64,000 nucleotides of DNA from Piscinibacter sp. XHJ-5. GTDB lineage: Bacteria; Pseudomonadota; Gammaproteobacteria; Burkholderiales; Burkholderiaceae_C. This document shows, in pieces, positions 17,882 through 26,870 of this stretch. Each line of letters begins with the position of its first letter. The first letter of the stretch is position 1. A program made the translations under genes and the position numbers. The notes beneath the pieces were generated by a model that saw only the letters and a program-made list of their open reading frames with translations, did not search any database and was not told where the DNA came from. Location of the stretch: the NCBI RefSeq assembly GCF_029855045.1, contig NZ_CP123228.1, positions 4,712,001-4,776,000 on the forward strand, given 5' to 3'.

Positions 17882-18018
17882 GCGCTACTGGCCCGACTGG
17901 CGCTTTGTCAATAAAGTGGTCACCGGCACCATCGCCTGGCGACCCCGACTGCGACATGCTGACGCAGGGTCGATGGCGGTGGCTTGCGCCGCTTGCGCTG
18001 TCGACGCCAGGAGAAGCC

Positions 18019-18858
18019 ATGACCTCGGTTGCCATCAAGGGTTCCCGCTACAGGATCAAGCCGGAGGAGGCGGACAAGTACGGACCCTTCAACAGAACCT
18101 TCCTTGCCGAAGGAGATTCGTGGATGGACGCGAGCGCCTGGAATCAAGGCTCGCTGCCGGAGTACCTCGCTCGCGAGTTCAACAACCTCGGGCGTACGAA
18201 CCTGATCGTGAACGTCTCGACCTCCGGCCACACGCTCACTCGAATCGTCGACATGATGACCGATGACTTTGTCTGGTGGCTCGATCAGCAGGAGTACGAC
18301 GGCGTCCTGTTCAGCGCTGGCGGCAACGACTTCATTGACGCAGCCCGGGACACACCACCGGGACAAGGGATCCTGCACGACATGCACGGCCAGCCGCTTC
18401 CGGAGAATGGTGATGCATGTGTCCGGCAGGACGCACTCCAGGATCTGGTGGCCTACCTGAACACGAACTTCGAAGCGATCTACCAGGCACTGAGAACGAG
18501 CAGGAAGAACGCAAACACGCCGATCTACTTGAACTGCTATGACACGCCTGTGGCTCGGGATGCGCCCGCCTTCCGCAACTTCTCCGGTCCCTGGCTGTAC
18601 ACGGCGTACACGAACAACGGGATAGACCCGTCACTTTGGGATGCTCTGACGCAGCGCCTATTCGAGGAAATCAAGGACACGATCCAGGGCTGGACCGTGG
18701 GGCGAGCCGGCGTGGTCGCCGTCGCCACCACGGGCCGCATGGACAAGGCTGATCCGAAGGCAACCGGCGACAGCTTCGATTGGGTCAATGAGATCCACCC
18801 CAACAAGAGCGGATGGAAGAAGCAGGTTCCTGCCTGGCTGGCTGTCCTGCCACCGTAA
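18019..18858 (+). CDS. SGNH/GDSL-type hydrolase
   Basis: A 279-residue protein with SGNH-hydrolase blocks: block I EGDSWMD with nucleophile Ser34, block III GGNDFID with Asn103, and block V DWVNEIHPN with the Asp254/His260 pair. The Gly of block II is probably in STSGHT. No signal peptide is seen, so it appears cytoplasmic. Family members are esterases, lipases or acyl hydrolases; the substrate is unknown. AGGAG lies 5 nt before ATG 18019. The in-frame open stretch upstream overlaps the MFS gene and is not part of it. Confidence 0.8.
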   Translation: MTSVAIKGSRYRIKPEEADKYGPFNRTFLAEGDSWMDASAWNQGSLPEYLAREFNNLGRTNLIVNVSTSGHTLTRIVDMMTDDFVWWLDQQEYDGVLFSAGGNDFIDAARDTPPGQGILHDMHGQPLPENGDACVRQDALQDLVAYLNTNFEAIYQALRTSRKNANTPIYLNCYDTPVARDAPAFRNFSGPWLYTAYTNNGIDPSLWDALTQRLFEEIKDTIQGWTVGRAGVVAVATTGRMDKADPKATGDSFDWVNEIHPNKSGWKKQVPAWLAVLPP

Positions 18859-18941
18859 GGCCCCGAGCTGGTCTGGCAGCACGCGTGCAGGCGGTGTCCC
18901 TGTCGGCGGCGCTGCCGATGGCGTCGCGATGACCGGCACGG

Positions 18942-20079
18942 CTATCTGCGCGCCAGCGCTTTCTCCAGCGTGAGCAGCGGCGCCTTGTAGTAGGGGCTGA
19001 CACCTGGCGGGGCACCGCCTCATACATCATGGGATCCTGCATGGTCCGCCCCCGCACGGCACCGATGTTCGGCACCGACGCCAACACCGCCTCGGCCTCG
19101 TCGAAGCGCCCCTGCATGCTGCGGTTGCGCGCCAGGTGGGAGTAGCGAAACGCGTTGCAAGGACAGCTGGCCCACACCACCTTCTGGAGCTCGAGCGCTT
19201 CGCGAAAGTGTCGATCCGCTTCGTCATGCTCGCCCCGATCGTGAAAGACTTCGTCGTCGACGTGTTCAAGGTGAACGCGCGCGACAACCCCGCGAACGAC
19301 GAACTGCGGCAGTTGCCCGCGCAGATGCGACGCGCGCCTGCTCGGCCGCATCGTCCGCCCTGCGCGCCTGCACCAGTGCGGCGCCTGCGCCCAGGACCAC
19401 CGTCGAGCAGATGCGCCTCGCCGTCGGCAGTGACGAGCACGTTGGAGGGTTTGAGGTCGCGGTGCACCACCAGTCGGCCGTGTGCATAGGCCACGGCGCG
19501 TGCCACCTGCAGGAACAGGCGGAGTCGTTCGGGCACGCCGAGCGCCTTCGTTTCGCACCATGTGTCGAGCGGCTGCCCGTCGATGTACTCGAGCGCGAGG
19601 TAAGGCCGGCCCGATGCATCGACACCGGCGTCGTAAAGCCGTGCGATGTTCGGGTGCTCGAGGGAAGCACCGATGTCGCGCTCGCGCGCCATGCGCTCGG
19701 TCAGACCCGCACCCCAGGCCAGGCGCGGCAGCTTGAGCGCGACATGTCGCTTCAGGCTCCCATCGGCTCGCTCGGCCAGCCACACCGCGCCCATGCCGCC
19801 GCGCCCGATCTCTCGGATCAGCCGGTACGGGCCGACGAGGTCTTCGGCCCGGGCCACCGTTTCATCAACCGCGCCACCCGCCAGCTTCGCCCCGGCGGAC
19901 ATGAAGCCGGCGTGGCCCGGCGACAGGTGCTCGGACAGCATCTCGCGCAGCTGCGGCAGCAGGTGACGATGCGCTTCGGGCAGCGCTGCGAGCCAGGCTT
20001 CGACCTGCGCCGGTTCGAGGTCGAGCGCTTCGTCGAGCAGGCGGCTCAAGGTCGAAAGATCGGCGAGGCTCGGCGACAT
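18942..20079 (-). pseudogene. Degenerate Ser/Thr protein kinase with C-terminal TPR region
   Basis: The N-terminal part is intact: a helical leader (LDEALDLEPAQVEAWL), glycine loop IGRGGMGAVWLAE, Lys in VALKLPRL, and catalytic loop VHRDLKPSNVLV, to HLLD. There the frame breaks: the DFG segment and whole C-lobe are missing and the sequence jumps, in another frame, to a membrane-helix end and linker (VVLGAGAALVQARRADDAAE). Next, 19241-19306 looks inverted: the plus strand reads KDFVVDVFKVNARDNPANDE, the usual linker of these kinases. TPR coding resumes on the minus strand (ADRHFREALELQKVV) and ends, after another shift, at SPYYKAPLLTLEKALARR. The product cannot be an active kinase. It is paired with the adjacent ECF sigma gene, a typical arrangement. 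Confidence 0.75.
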
Positions 20080-20144
20080 GGTGCGGACTCGGTCGTGGCT
20101 TTCCGGGTACGGACGCATTTTGGCGCCCGCACCGGACACGGCTG

Positions 20145-20699
20145 CTACGTCTTCATCGCCTTCATCAGCAGCAGTCGGGCTTTCTCCCAGTCGCGCCGCA
20201 CCGTTCGCTCGGTCACGCCCAGGACCTCGGCAATCTCAAGCTCGCAGTAGCCACCGAAATAGCGCATCTCGACCACCTGCGCCAGGCGCGGCTCGGCCTG
20301 TTCGAGCGCGAGCAGGGCTTCGTGTACATGCAGGACCTCGTCCTCACCGCTCGGCAGCTCGGCCGTGACCTGCGTGTCCAGGGTCAGCTCGGTCGGCGCC
20401 CCACCACGCCGCTCTGCCTGGCGCTCGCGAACGGAATCGATGATGACCGAGCGCATGACCTTGGACGCATACCCGAAGAATGCCCTTCGGTCTTCGATCC
20501 GCAATTCCCCGACCTTCACCAAGCGCAGATACGACTCGTGCACCAGGGCCGTGATCTCGAGAAAGGTGTTGCGTCCGCCGTCTCGCAGCCGTGAGCGTGC
20601 GAGCTTGCGCAGCTCGGAGTAGGCCGCCGCGAACAACTCGTCGCGCGCCGCGGGGTCACCGTGAGCGACCTTCTGGATCAATTCCGTAAGACTGCGCAT
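20145..20699 (-). CDS. ECF-type RNA polymerase sigma factor (TIGR02999 / ECF-HATPase-like group)
   Basis: A 184-residue sigma-70 family factor. Region 2 is in ELFAAAYSELRKLARSRLR to AFFGYASKVMRSVIIDSVRE, and region 4 is in VVEMRYFGGYCELEIAEVLG, TERTVRRDWEKARLLL. The phrases ITALVHESYLRLV and RRAFFGYASKVMR are typical of the group that pairs with Ser/Thr kinases. Start MRSLTEL fits the family. The partner kinase just downstream is broken, so the sigma factor may be unregulated or non-functional in practice. Confidence 0.9.
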   Translation of the reverse strand: MRSLTELIQKVAHGDPAARDELFAAAYSELRKLARSRLRDGGRNTFLEITALVHESYLRLVKVGELRIEDRRAFFGYASKVMRSVIIDSVRERQAERRGGAPTELTLDTQVTAELPSGEDEVLHVHEALLALEQAEPRLAQVVEMRYFGGYCELEIAEVLGVTERTVRRDWEKARLLLMKAMKT

Positions 20700-20917
20700 G
20701 CGACCCGACTCCTCTGGATCGTCTCGTGCCGATTGGGGCACAAACCGAAGGGATTGAGAAGGGCCGAGCTCGGTCGAGTTGGGCCTGCGGAGCTGGCAAT
20801 GGCCTCTTTGGTCGGTGATGTCCGGTCTGGCGTCGAATGCGCGTCCGATGAAGCGAGGGCAGGTGTGGAGTTCGATCCGACACCCTGAGCCCCGCGATCC
20901 ACCTGACGGAGCACGCC

Positions 20918-21160
20918 ATGTCCATCGACTTCCGTTCCACGAAGCAGCCCATGCGGCCGAGCTACCCACAACCCAAGCGTGCCAGGAAGGCCGCGATGGC
21001 CCTTGTCGCCGTGCTGGCCAGCAGCACGCAGCTGGGGGGCATGCTGACCATGTTCGAGATGCGCAGCGATGACACGGCGATGGCCCGGGCATCGATCAAG
21101 GCCCAACCGTCAAGCACAGACATCGTCGTGCGCAAGATCGATTCAGGGCCACGCGGCTGA
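20918..21160 (+). CDS. Small hypothetical protein with one hydrophobic segment
   Basis: An 80-residue ORF divergent from the sigma gene, with GGAG 8 nt before ATG. It has a basic N-terminus (RPSYPQPKRARKAA) followed by a hydrophobic stretch AMALVAVLASSTQLGGMLTMFEM, suggesting a membrane anchor or long signal. Nothing is recognised. It lies 48 bp before another small secreted-protein gene on the same strand; the sigma factor may control both. Confidence 0.45.
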   Translation: MSIDFRSTKQPMRPSYPQPKRARKAAMALVAVLASSTQLGGMLTMFEMRSDDTAMARASIKAQPSSTDIVVRKIDSGPRG

Positions 21161-21208
21161 ACCGACGACCAAGGCACCGAGCCTCAACCCACCCTCCTGG
21201 AGATTGAC

Positions 21209-21544
21209 ATGAACCGTACCCTCTCCACTTGGATCCCGCTCACCGCCTCCGTATGCATCGCGCCGTTCCTGGCGCACGCTCAGGACGCGAAGGTCACCAC
21301 GGCGACCACCATCTGGAACGCCGAATGCGCGGGCGCGGCACACCTGTCGCATCTGCAGGGCCGCCTCGTCGACAAGGCGGCGCAGGGCACCGTTCCCCTG
21401 CGCCAGTTTGTCTGGAGAACTCGGATGATTTACCAACTCGATCTGATGGAAACCGTCGCGTGGCTCGACCAGCGGCGTGCGCTGCTGACGGCCTGCGAGC
21501 AACGCTCTGCGCACATCGACCCGATCGCCGCAGCGCGCTGGTAG
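21209..21544 (+). CDS. Small secreted hypothetical protein
   Basis: A 111-residue protein with a signal peptide (TWIPLTASVCIAPFLAHAQD, cleavage after AHA) and a helical mature part (SHLQGRLVDKAAQG, QLDLMETVAWLDQRRALLTA) with two Cys (AECAG, TACEQ). CTGGAG lies 7 nt before the ATG. No family is recognised. Its stop is close to the 3' end of the convergent monooxygenase gene. Confidence 0.55.
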   Translation: MNRTLSTWIPLTASVCIAPFLAHAQDAKVTTATTIWNAECAGAAHLSHLQGRLVDKAAQGTVPLRQFVWRTRMIYQLDLMETVAWLDQRRALLTACEQRSAHIDPIAAARW

Positions 21545-21662
21545 ATCTGCCCGTCCCATGTGCTGGTGGACATACGAAGCCGCCACTCACGACTGCCCGC
21601 AAAGGCGCCGACCATGCACGTTCGCGGACACCCGCATGGCCGGCGCCGACGAGATGGACATT

Positions 21663-23264
21663 TCATCCGCCGATGCGGACATGCTGCACCTGCGCGATCG
21701 CGGCCGGTTCCCGCCATCCCACGCGCTCGGCGAGATAGCGGCTGATCTGGTCGACGTCGAGCCGCGTGCCGGCGAGGCCGACATGACCATCGGGCCTCAG
21801 CAGATAGAACGACGGTTGCGCGATCCCGGCGCGAGCCAACACTTCGTCGTTGGCGGCATCTGAAGGAACGCTCCACGCGCGCAGCATGTCGCCGGCGGAC
21901 GGCGGCGTTTCGGCCCGCTGGCCGAACGACAGCAGGTGAAATCGCTCGTCGTCGAGCCTCTCGTACAGGTCCTCCACCGGGCCGCCAGCTTCGAGGCGCA
22001 GACGCAGCCATGGGAATCGGTCGCCGGGTTGCGGTGCGCCTTCGGGCAACGGCGCGAGCGATTGCGACAGCCCGCTCTCGCGATACGCGATGCCGATCTG
22101 CGACAGCGTGCGGAACGCAAGCCGGCGCATGCGCTGCAGCCTCATCGCGGTGGCGGCGACCTTCGCGATCACCCTCGTGCGCAGGAGCGAGGCGACCCAC
22201 GAATCGGAAACGATGAGCGTGAATGCGCGGTCGGTGCTGTCGAGCAGGCGTTGCGCGACCGGCATCCGCTCGGCCGCGTAGCTGTCGAGCAGCGCGGGAC
22301 CCGCGTCGTCCTTGACGACCGCGGCGAGCTTCCAGCCCAGGTTGTAGGCGTCCTGCAAGCCGGTGTTCATTCCCTGCCCGCCCATGGGGCTGTGGATGTG
22401 CGCGGCATCCCCGAGCAGGAAACAGCGGCCGTCGCGAAAGCGCTCGGCGCTGCGGTGCTGGATGCGGTACGTCGAGAACCAGTCGCAATGCCTGAAGTGG
22501 ATGCCCGTTCCCGCCTCGGCGACGATCGACGGTGCGACGTCGTCGAAGGTGACACTGTCGCTGTTGCGCAGCGTCTTGGGCAGGATGCCGATCACCCGCC
22601 AGCGGTTCGCGCCGCGCATCGGAAAGAACAGATGGAAGCCGTCGCGCCAGAGGTAGACGTTCAGCTCATTGGGCGTCATCGACCCGACGGCGGTGGTGTC
22701 GGCGACGAAGAACGTGTGCTCGTACGGCGCGCCGGGAAAGCCGACGCCGCAGCGCTCGCGCACGGCGCTGTGCGAGCCGTCGCAGCCGGCGACCCACGCG
22801 GCGCTCACGCGTCGAGTCGAGCCATCGGGCTGCTTCAACTCGACGTCGACCCGGTCGCTCTTCTGTTCGAGCGCGACCAGCTCGGTGTTCCACTGCACGT
22901 GGATGCCGAGTTCGCGCAGCCGCTCGCCCAGGATGCGCTCGTTGTCGTCCTGGCCCAGCATCAACACGTACGGGAACGGGCTCAAGTCCTGGCCGATCTC
23001 GCCGAGCGGGATGCGCGCGGAGCGGCGCCCCTCGGCCCACATGTTGGCCGCATCGCCCCGCTGACCGAGTGCGACAGCGCGGTCGGCGATGCCGAGCTTC
23101 GCGTAGATCTCAAGCGTGCGCGCGTGCACCGCCATCGCGCGCGTCTGCTGCGCCGGGCCTGAATGGCGGTCAATCACCAACGGGCGCACGCCACGGCGCG
23201 CAAGCTGGTTCGCGAGCATCAAGCCTGTCGGGCCTGCGCCGACGATCAGGACGTGGGTATGCAT
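21663..23264 (-). CDS. FAD-dependent aromatic monooxygenase (PheA/TfdB family)
   Basis: A 533-residue class A flavoprotein hydroxylase. Motifs in order: dinucleotide-binding VLIVGAGPTGLMLANQLAR at the N-terminus, the DG motif GCDGSHSAVRERCGV, and the second FAD motif FLLGDAAHIHSPMGGQGMN. The C-terminal 140 residues look like the thioredoxin-like domain of phenol hydroxylase-type enzymes (SFYLLRPDGHVGLAGTRLD). Such enzymes hydroxylate phenols, chlorophenols or polyketide-like aromatics with NAD(P)H and O2. A LysR gene lies upstream on the same strand. The normal length and intact motifs argue that it is functional; the substrate is unknown. Confidence 0.9.
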   Translation of the reverse strand: MHTHVLIVGAGPTGLMLANQLARRGVRPLVIDRHSGPAQQTRAMAVHARTLEIYAKLGIADRAVALGQRGDAANMWAEGRRSARIPLGEIGQDLSPFPYVLMLGQDDNERILGERLRELGIHVQWNTELVALEQKSDRVDVELKQPDGSTRRVSAAWVAGCDGSHSAVRERCGVGFPGAPYEHTFFVADTTAVGSMTPNELNVYLWRDGFHLFFPMRGANRWRVIGILPKTLRNSDSVTFDDVAPSIVAEAGTGIHFRHCDWFSTYRIQHRSAERFRDGRCFLLGDAAHIHSPMGGQGMNTGLQDAYNLGWKLAAVVKDDAGPALLDSYAAERMPVAQRLLDSTDRAFTLIVSDSWVASLLRTRVIAKVAATAMRLQRMRRLAFRTLSQIGIAYRESGLSQSLAPLPEGAPQPGDRFPWLRLRLEAGGPVEDLYERLDDERFHLLSFGQRAETPPSAGDMLRAWSVPSDAANDEVLARAGIAQPSFYLLRPDGHVGLAGTRLDVDQISRYLAERVGWREPAAIAQVQHVRIGG

Positions 23265-23573
23265 TTGCGCGCGTCTCCTGGCTGTGATTGCGTTTGCTGG
23301 GTCCTTGCGGACGCTCAGCTTCTGCCCGCCGCCCGTCGGGCCGATTGCAACGGCACCGTCGCATATTTCGGTTGAAATCGCGCTCCGCGGATCATCGAAG
23401 GTCGATCGCCCCGCGAATGGCCGATGGGGATGTGCTGCGGGCGTTCCGGGAGTCCTTCATGGGAGGACCGCTGGCGACGGATGCCGTTGGCCGATCGGCG
23501 AAGTGAGCGGCCGAGCTCGGCCCAGTCCTGCCGAGCCGAGCGACGACGGGCAGCGGTGAGCGATTCAGCAAGC
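23265..23573. other. 309-bp intergenic region with a LysR-type box
   Basis: No gene seen. ATTTC-N4-GAAAT at 23365-23378 fits a LysR-type box and lies about 100 bp upstream of the monooxygenase start. The remainder is ordinary high-GC sequence. Confidence 0.5.
23365..23378. promoter_or_regulatory. Possible LysR-type box upstream of the monooxygenase gene
   Basis: A perfect 5-bp inverted repeat, ATTTC-GGTT-GAAAT, in a small AT-rich island. It would suit the neighbouring LysR protein acting on the monooxygenase gene. This is inferred from position and symmetry only. Confidence 0.35.
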
Positions 23574-24509
23574 TCAGCGCGGCTCGGCCTCGCCGTAGCC
23601 GCTCGCGTGCAGCCCCGCCTGCACGAAGTCGAGGAAACACTGCACCTTCATCGGCAGGTGGCGCCGCTGCGTGGTGACGCCGAGCACCCCGTGTGCCGGC
23701 GGCATGCACTCGGGCAGCAGCGCCACCAGCTTGCGGGAGGCCAGCAGGTCGTCGACCACGAAGAGCGGCGTGAGCGTCAGGCCCAGGCCGGCGAGCAGCG
23801 CCTCGCGCAGCATGAGGCTGTTGTCCACCTGCAGACGGCCGGTCACCGGCACGGTGAGCTGACGCCCACGCACGGTGAACGGCCAGCGGTTGCCCATTCC
23901 CGAGGTGGCATACACAAGCACCTGGTGCGCCGCCAGTTCGGCCGGCGTGCGCAGCGGCGACGCGCTCTTGAGATAACGCGGCGACGCCACCAGCACACGC
24001 GGCATGCGCCCCAGGCGGCGTGCATGCAGCGACGAATCCTCCAGCGTGGTGCTCACGCGCAGCGCGCAATCGAAGCGCTCGGAGACGAGGTCCACGAAGC
24101 GGTCGTTGAGCGACAGGTTGAGCTCCAGCCCCGGATGGCGCACCAGGAAATCCGGCAGCCGTGGCCCCAGCCAGCGCAGGGCAAACGAGGTGGGCACCGA
24201 GACGCGCAGCAGCCCGGCCGGCCGCCCGCCGCGCTCGCGCAGGCGCTCGACGGCCGACTCGGTCTCGTCGAGCACGCGCGCCGCCGATTCGTAGAAGTCC
24301 TCTCCCGCCTCGGTGAGGGCCAGCGTGCGTGTCGTGCGCTGCAGCAGCAGCACGCCGAGCTCCTGCTCGAGCCCCGCCACCAGCTTGCTCACCGCGCTGC
24401 CGCCCACGCCCAGCCGCGCGCCGGCGCGCTTGAACGACTTCAGCTCGACGACGGCACGGAAGGCGCGCAGGCCTTGCAGCGACGAAAGGGCCACATTGAT
24501 TCCAATCAA
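23574..24509 (-). CDS. LysR-family transcriptional regulator
   Basis: A 311-residue LysR-type regulator of the DsdC/PtxR-like sort widespread in Burkholderiales. The HTH is within the first 70 residues (LRAFRAVVELKSFKRAGARL, GSAVSKLVAGLEQELG). The effector domain shows LRVSVPTSFALRWLGPRLPDF and CALRVSTTLEDSSLHARRLG. It is divergent from the EamA transporter gene (gap 83 bp) and lies upstream of the monooxygenase gene, so either may be its target; divergence favours the transporter. Confidence 0.9.
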   Translation of the reverse strand: MIGINVALSSLQGLRAFRAVVELKSFKRAGARLGVGGSAVSKLVAGLEQELGVLLLQRTTRTLALTEAGEDFYESAARVLDETESAVERLRERGGRPAGLLRVSVPTSFALRWLGPRLPDFLVRHPGLELNLSLNDRFVDLVSERFDCALRVSTTLEDSSLHARRLGRMPRVLVASPRYLKSASPLRTPAELAAHQVLVYATSGMGNRWPFTVRGRQLTVPVTGRLQVDNSLMLREALLAGLGLTLTPLFVVDDLLASRKLVALLPECMPPAHGVLGVTTQRRHLPMKVQCFLDFVQAGLHASGYGEAEPR

Positions 24510-24592
24510 GACTTGGTGAAGTTCCGTCGGATGCTAACCAATGCCGATGCGGAATTTCTAAAGTGCGCCTCATCGCGCCACAGGACACCACC

Positions 24593-25507
24593 ATGCCGTT
24601 GCAGACCATCATCACCGACCCGTCCCCCTCGACCCTGCTCGGCGCCACCGGCTTGGCGCTCGGCGTGGGCGTTCTGCTGGGCAAGCAGGCGGTGGCGCAC
24701 GGCGCCGCCCCGCTCGCGTTTGCGATGTGGCCGGCGCTGTCCACCCTGGCGGTGCTGGGCTGGCTGGCGTGGCGCCGCCATGGGGCGGCGCCCGCTGCGG
24801 CCGTGTGGCTGCGCTTCGGTCTGCCGGCCGGGCTGCTGGGCGGCGCCGTGCCGAACACGCTGGCGGCCTGGGTGGCGGTGCAGGCGGGCGTCGGCATCAC
24901 CGCGCTGGCCTACACGCTGCCGCCGCTGTTCACGCTGGCGCTGATGCTGCTGCTCGGCTATGAGGCGCTGCGCTGGCAGCGCCTGGCGGCCGTGGCGCTC
25001 GCCTTCGGCGGCGCGCTCTGGCTGGCGAGCACGCGGGTGGCGGCGGGCGAGCTGCCGGTGGAAGCCGCAATCGGGCTGCTGGCGATTCCGCTTTCCCTGG
25101 CAGGGGGCAACGTCTTTCGGGCGCGTCGCCTGCCGCGCGGCGTGCCCGTGGCATGGCTGGGCGCGGCCACGGCGGCTGGTGCGGCGGCACTGCTGCTGCC
25201 CGCCTGGATCGCGACCGGTGCGCCGGCCGTGCCGTCTGCCGCCTGGCCTTACGTGGCCGCGCAGATGGCGGCCGCGCCGCTGGCGATGCTGTTGTTCTTC
25301 CGGCTGCAGGAGCGCGCGGACGCGATGACGATGAGCTTCATCGGCTATGCGATGGCGCTGTGCGCGGCGCTGCTCGGCACCCTGCTGCTCGGCGAGCGGC
25401 TGCCGTGGCAGCTGCTGCCCGCCCTCGTGCTCATCGTCACCGGATTCGGCTGGATGCAGCATGCGGGCCGGGGGCCGGCCGCCGCACCCCGGGCCGTGCG
25501 CGGCTGA
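24593..25507 (+). CDS. EamA/DMT-family transporter
   Basis: A 304-residue inner-membrane protein with ten predicted helices in two homologous halves of the drug/metabolite transporter superfamily. The second-half GYAMALCAALLGTLLLGERLP matches the EamA repeat. Substrates of this family include amino acids, purines and drugs. A GTG 30 bp upstream could extend the protein by ten residues; ATG 24593 is chosen for the membrane topology. It is divergent from the LysR gene and is followed by pirin after 34 bp. Confidence 0.85.
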   Translation: MPLQTIITDPSPSTLLGATGLALGVGVLLGKQAVAHGAAPLAFAMWPALSTLAVLGWLAWRRHGAAPAAAVWLRFGLPAGLLGGAVPNTLAAWVAVQAGVGITALAYTLPPLFTLALMLLLGYEALRWQRLAAVALAFGGALWLASTRVAAGELPVEAAIGLLAIPLSLAGGNVFRARRLPRGVPVAWLGAATAAGAAALLLPAWIATGAPAVPSAAWPYVAAQMAAAPLAMLLFFRLQERADAMTMSFIGYAMALCAALLGTLLLGERLPWQLLPALVLIVTGFGWMQHAGRGPAAAPRAVRG

Positions 25508-25541
25508 GCCCACAACACCGACGCAGGGAATGAACGACACC

Positions 25542-26291
25542 ATGGACGCCCTGGACCTGCGCCGCGCCGAGAGCCGCGGCCGCCTGCGCAGCACGTGGCT
25601 CGACGCGCGCTTCAGCTTCTCGTTCGGCGACTACCGGCACCCGGCGCGGCATCGCTTCAGCGTGTTGCGCGCGCTGAACGAAGACATCGTGCAGCCCGGC
25701 ACCGGCTTTGCGATGCATCCGCACCACGACATGGAGATCCTGATGCTGCCGCTGGCCGGCGCGATCGCCCATGGGGACAGCCTGGGGCACGAGGCCGTGG
25801 TGCACCCCGGCGAGGTGCTGCTGATGAGCGCCGGCGCCGGCATCCGGCACCGCCAGATGAACGCCTCGGCACAGGCGAGCGACCACCACCTGCAACTGTG
25901 GCTGCTGCCGCGCCGACGCGGCGGCCGGCCGCACGTGGCGCTGCGGCGCTTCGAGCCAGCCGGCCGCGCGGGCCGCTGGCAGGTGATTGCCTCGCCCGAC
26001 GGGCGGCAGGGCAGCCTGCGCATCGACCAGGACGCGTGTGTGATGCGCGCCATGCTGGCCGAAGGCTCTTCGTTGGAGTTCGCGCCCGAGGGTGCGGGTC
26101 GCAGCGTGTACCTGCATCTGGCCACCGGCGAAGTGACCCTGCGCCGGCCCGCCCGGGCCGGCGCGGCCGTGCCGCTGGGGGCGGGCGACGCTGTCGCGTG
26201 GCGGGAGGGCGAGCGCATCGAGCTCCGCGCCGCACCGCAGGGCAGGCCCAGCGAGCTGCTGCTGTTCGAGCTGCCGCCGCACGCCGATTGA
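25542..26291 (+). CDS. Pirin family protein (YhhW-like cupin)
   Basis: A 249-residue bicupin. The N-terminal cupin holds the metal-binding residues MHPHHDMEILMLPLAG with the His-His-Glu pattern and HRQMNASAQ further on; typical pirin phrases are TWLDARFSFSFGDY, FSVLRALNEDIVQPG and HDMEI. Bacterial pirins bind iron or other metals; some have quercetinase activity. ATG at 25530 (four residues longer) is also possible. Behind it lies the remnant of a flavin reductase gene, a frequent partner of pirin genes. Confidence 0.85.
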   Translation: MDALDLRRAESRGRLRSTWLDARFSFSFGDYRHPARHRFSVLRALNEDIVQPGTGFAMHPHHDMEILMLPLAGAIAHGDSLGHEAVVHPGEVLLMSAGAGIRHRQMNASAQASDHHLQLWLLPRRRGGRPHVALRRFEPAGRAGRWQVIASPDGRQGSLRIDQDACVMRAMLAEGSSLEFAPEGAGRSVYLHLATGEVTLRRPARAGAAVPLGAGDAVAWREGERIELRAAPQGRPSELLLFELPPHAD

Positions 26292-26328
26292 GATGGATTC
26301 GATGAACCCCGAAGACAAGGAAAACCCC

Positions 26329-26430
26329 ATGACCTCTCCCCTCAACGTGGCCGTGCTCGTGGGCAGCCTTCTGCAGGCGTACGAGGGGTGGGTGCGGCGG
26401 AACATGGCGGCGGCGGGTGGTGAGGCCTGA
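26329..26430 (+). pseudogene. NAD(P)H-dependent FMN reductase remnant with a large internal deletion
   Basis: Only 33 codons remain. The start MTSPLNVAVLVGSL is the typical N-terminus of NADPH-dependent FMN reductase/ChrR-like flavoproteins (normally followed by R-x-x-S), preceded by an AAGGAA site. It runs directly into LQAYEGWVRRN, which resembles a C-terminal helix of the same family. An in-frame deletion of about 150 codons would explain this. Without the FMN-binding loops it cannot function. Its position behind pirin supports the identification. Confidence 0.55.
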
Positions 26431-26459
26431 TGCGGGCTGATGCGGTCCAGGTGACTGAC

Positions 26460-26870
26460 ATGCGCCCGGGACAACAAGAAGGCGATGAAGCCGACATCCG
26501 GCAGCTCATCGCCGACGCGCAGAAGCACCAATTCGACGTGCTGGAGCTTCTGAAGCTGCATGACGACGAAGCGGTGATCGTCAACATGGCGGGGCGCCGC
26601 GTCTTCGGCAAGGCGGCATTTGGCGAAGCGATGACGCAGGCGCTGTCGTCCTCGCTGCGTCAGGTGCCCGCCACGGTGGCGGTGGATCGCGTGCAATTCC
26701 TCTCGCCGGACAGCGCGCTCGTCTCGTGCCGGAAGACGGTGCAGGACCTGCGGCCGGCGACCGAGCGGACCGCGCTGCCGGGCAGCGAGGGGGTGACGAG
26801 CTATGTGGTCGTGCGACAGGGCAAGCGATGGGTGATTGCGTTGGCGCAGACGACGGCGGTGAGGGTGTAG
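26460..26870 (+). CDS. SgcJ/EcaC-like NTF2-fold protein
   Basis: A 136-residue protein of the NTF2-like superfamily in the SgcJ/EcaC branch: DEADIRQLIADAQKHQFDVLELLKLHDDEAVIVN at the start (helix then strand), RRVFGKAAFGEAMTQAL, FLSPDSALVSCRKTVQDL, and SYVVVRQGKRWVIALAQTT at the end. These proteins have unknown or diverse catalytic roles. An upstream ATG at 26430 overlaps the flavin-reductase remnant's stop and is also possible; the chosen start keeps the normal family length. Confidence 0.75.
   Translation: MRPGQQEGDEADIRQLIADAQKHQFDVLELLKLHDDEAVIVNMAGRRVFGKAAFGEAMTQALSSSLRQVPATVAVDRVQFLSPDSALVSCRKTVQDLRPATERTALPGSEGVTSYVVVRQGKRWVIALAQTTAVRV

Noticed and set aside
18788..19489. Plus-strand ORFs at the kinase pseudogene as independent genes
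   Set aside because: The recognisable part of the plus-strand reading (KDFVVDVFKVNARDNP) belongs to the kinase linker and is best explained by a short inversion, not a new gene.
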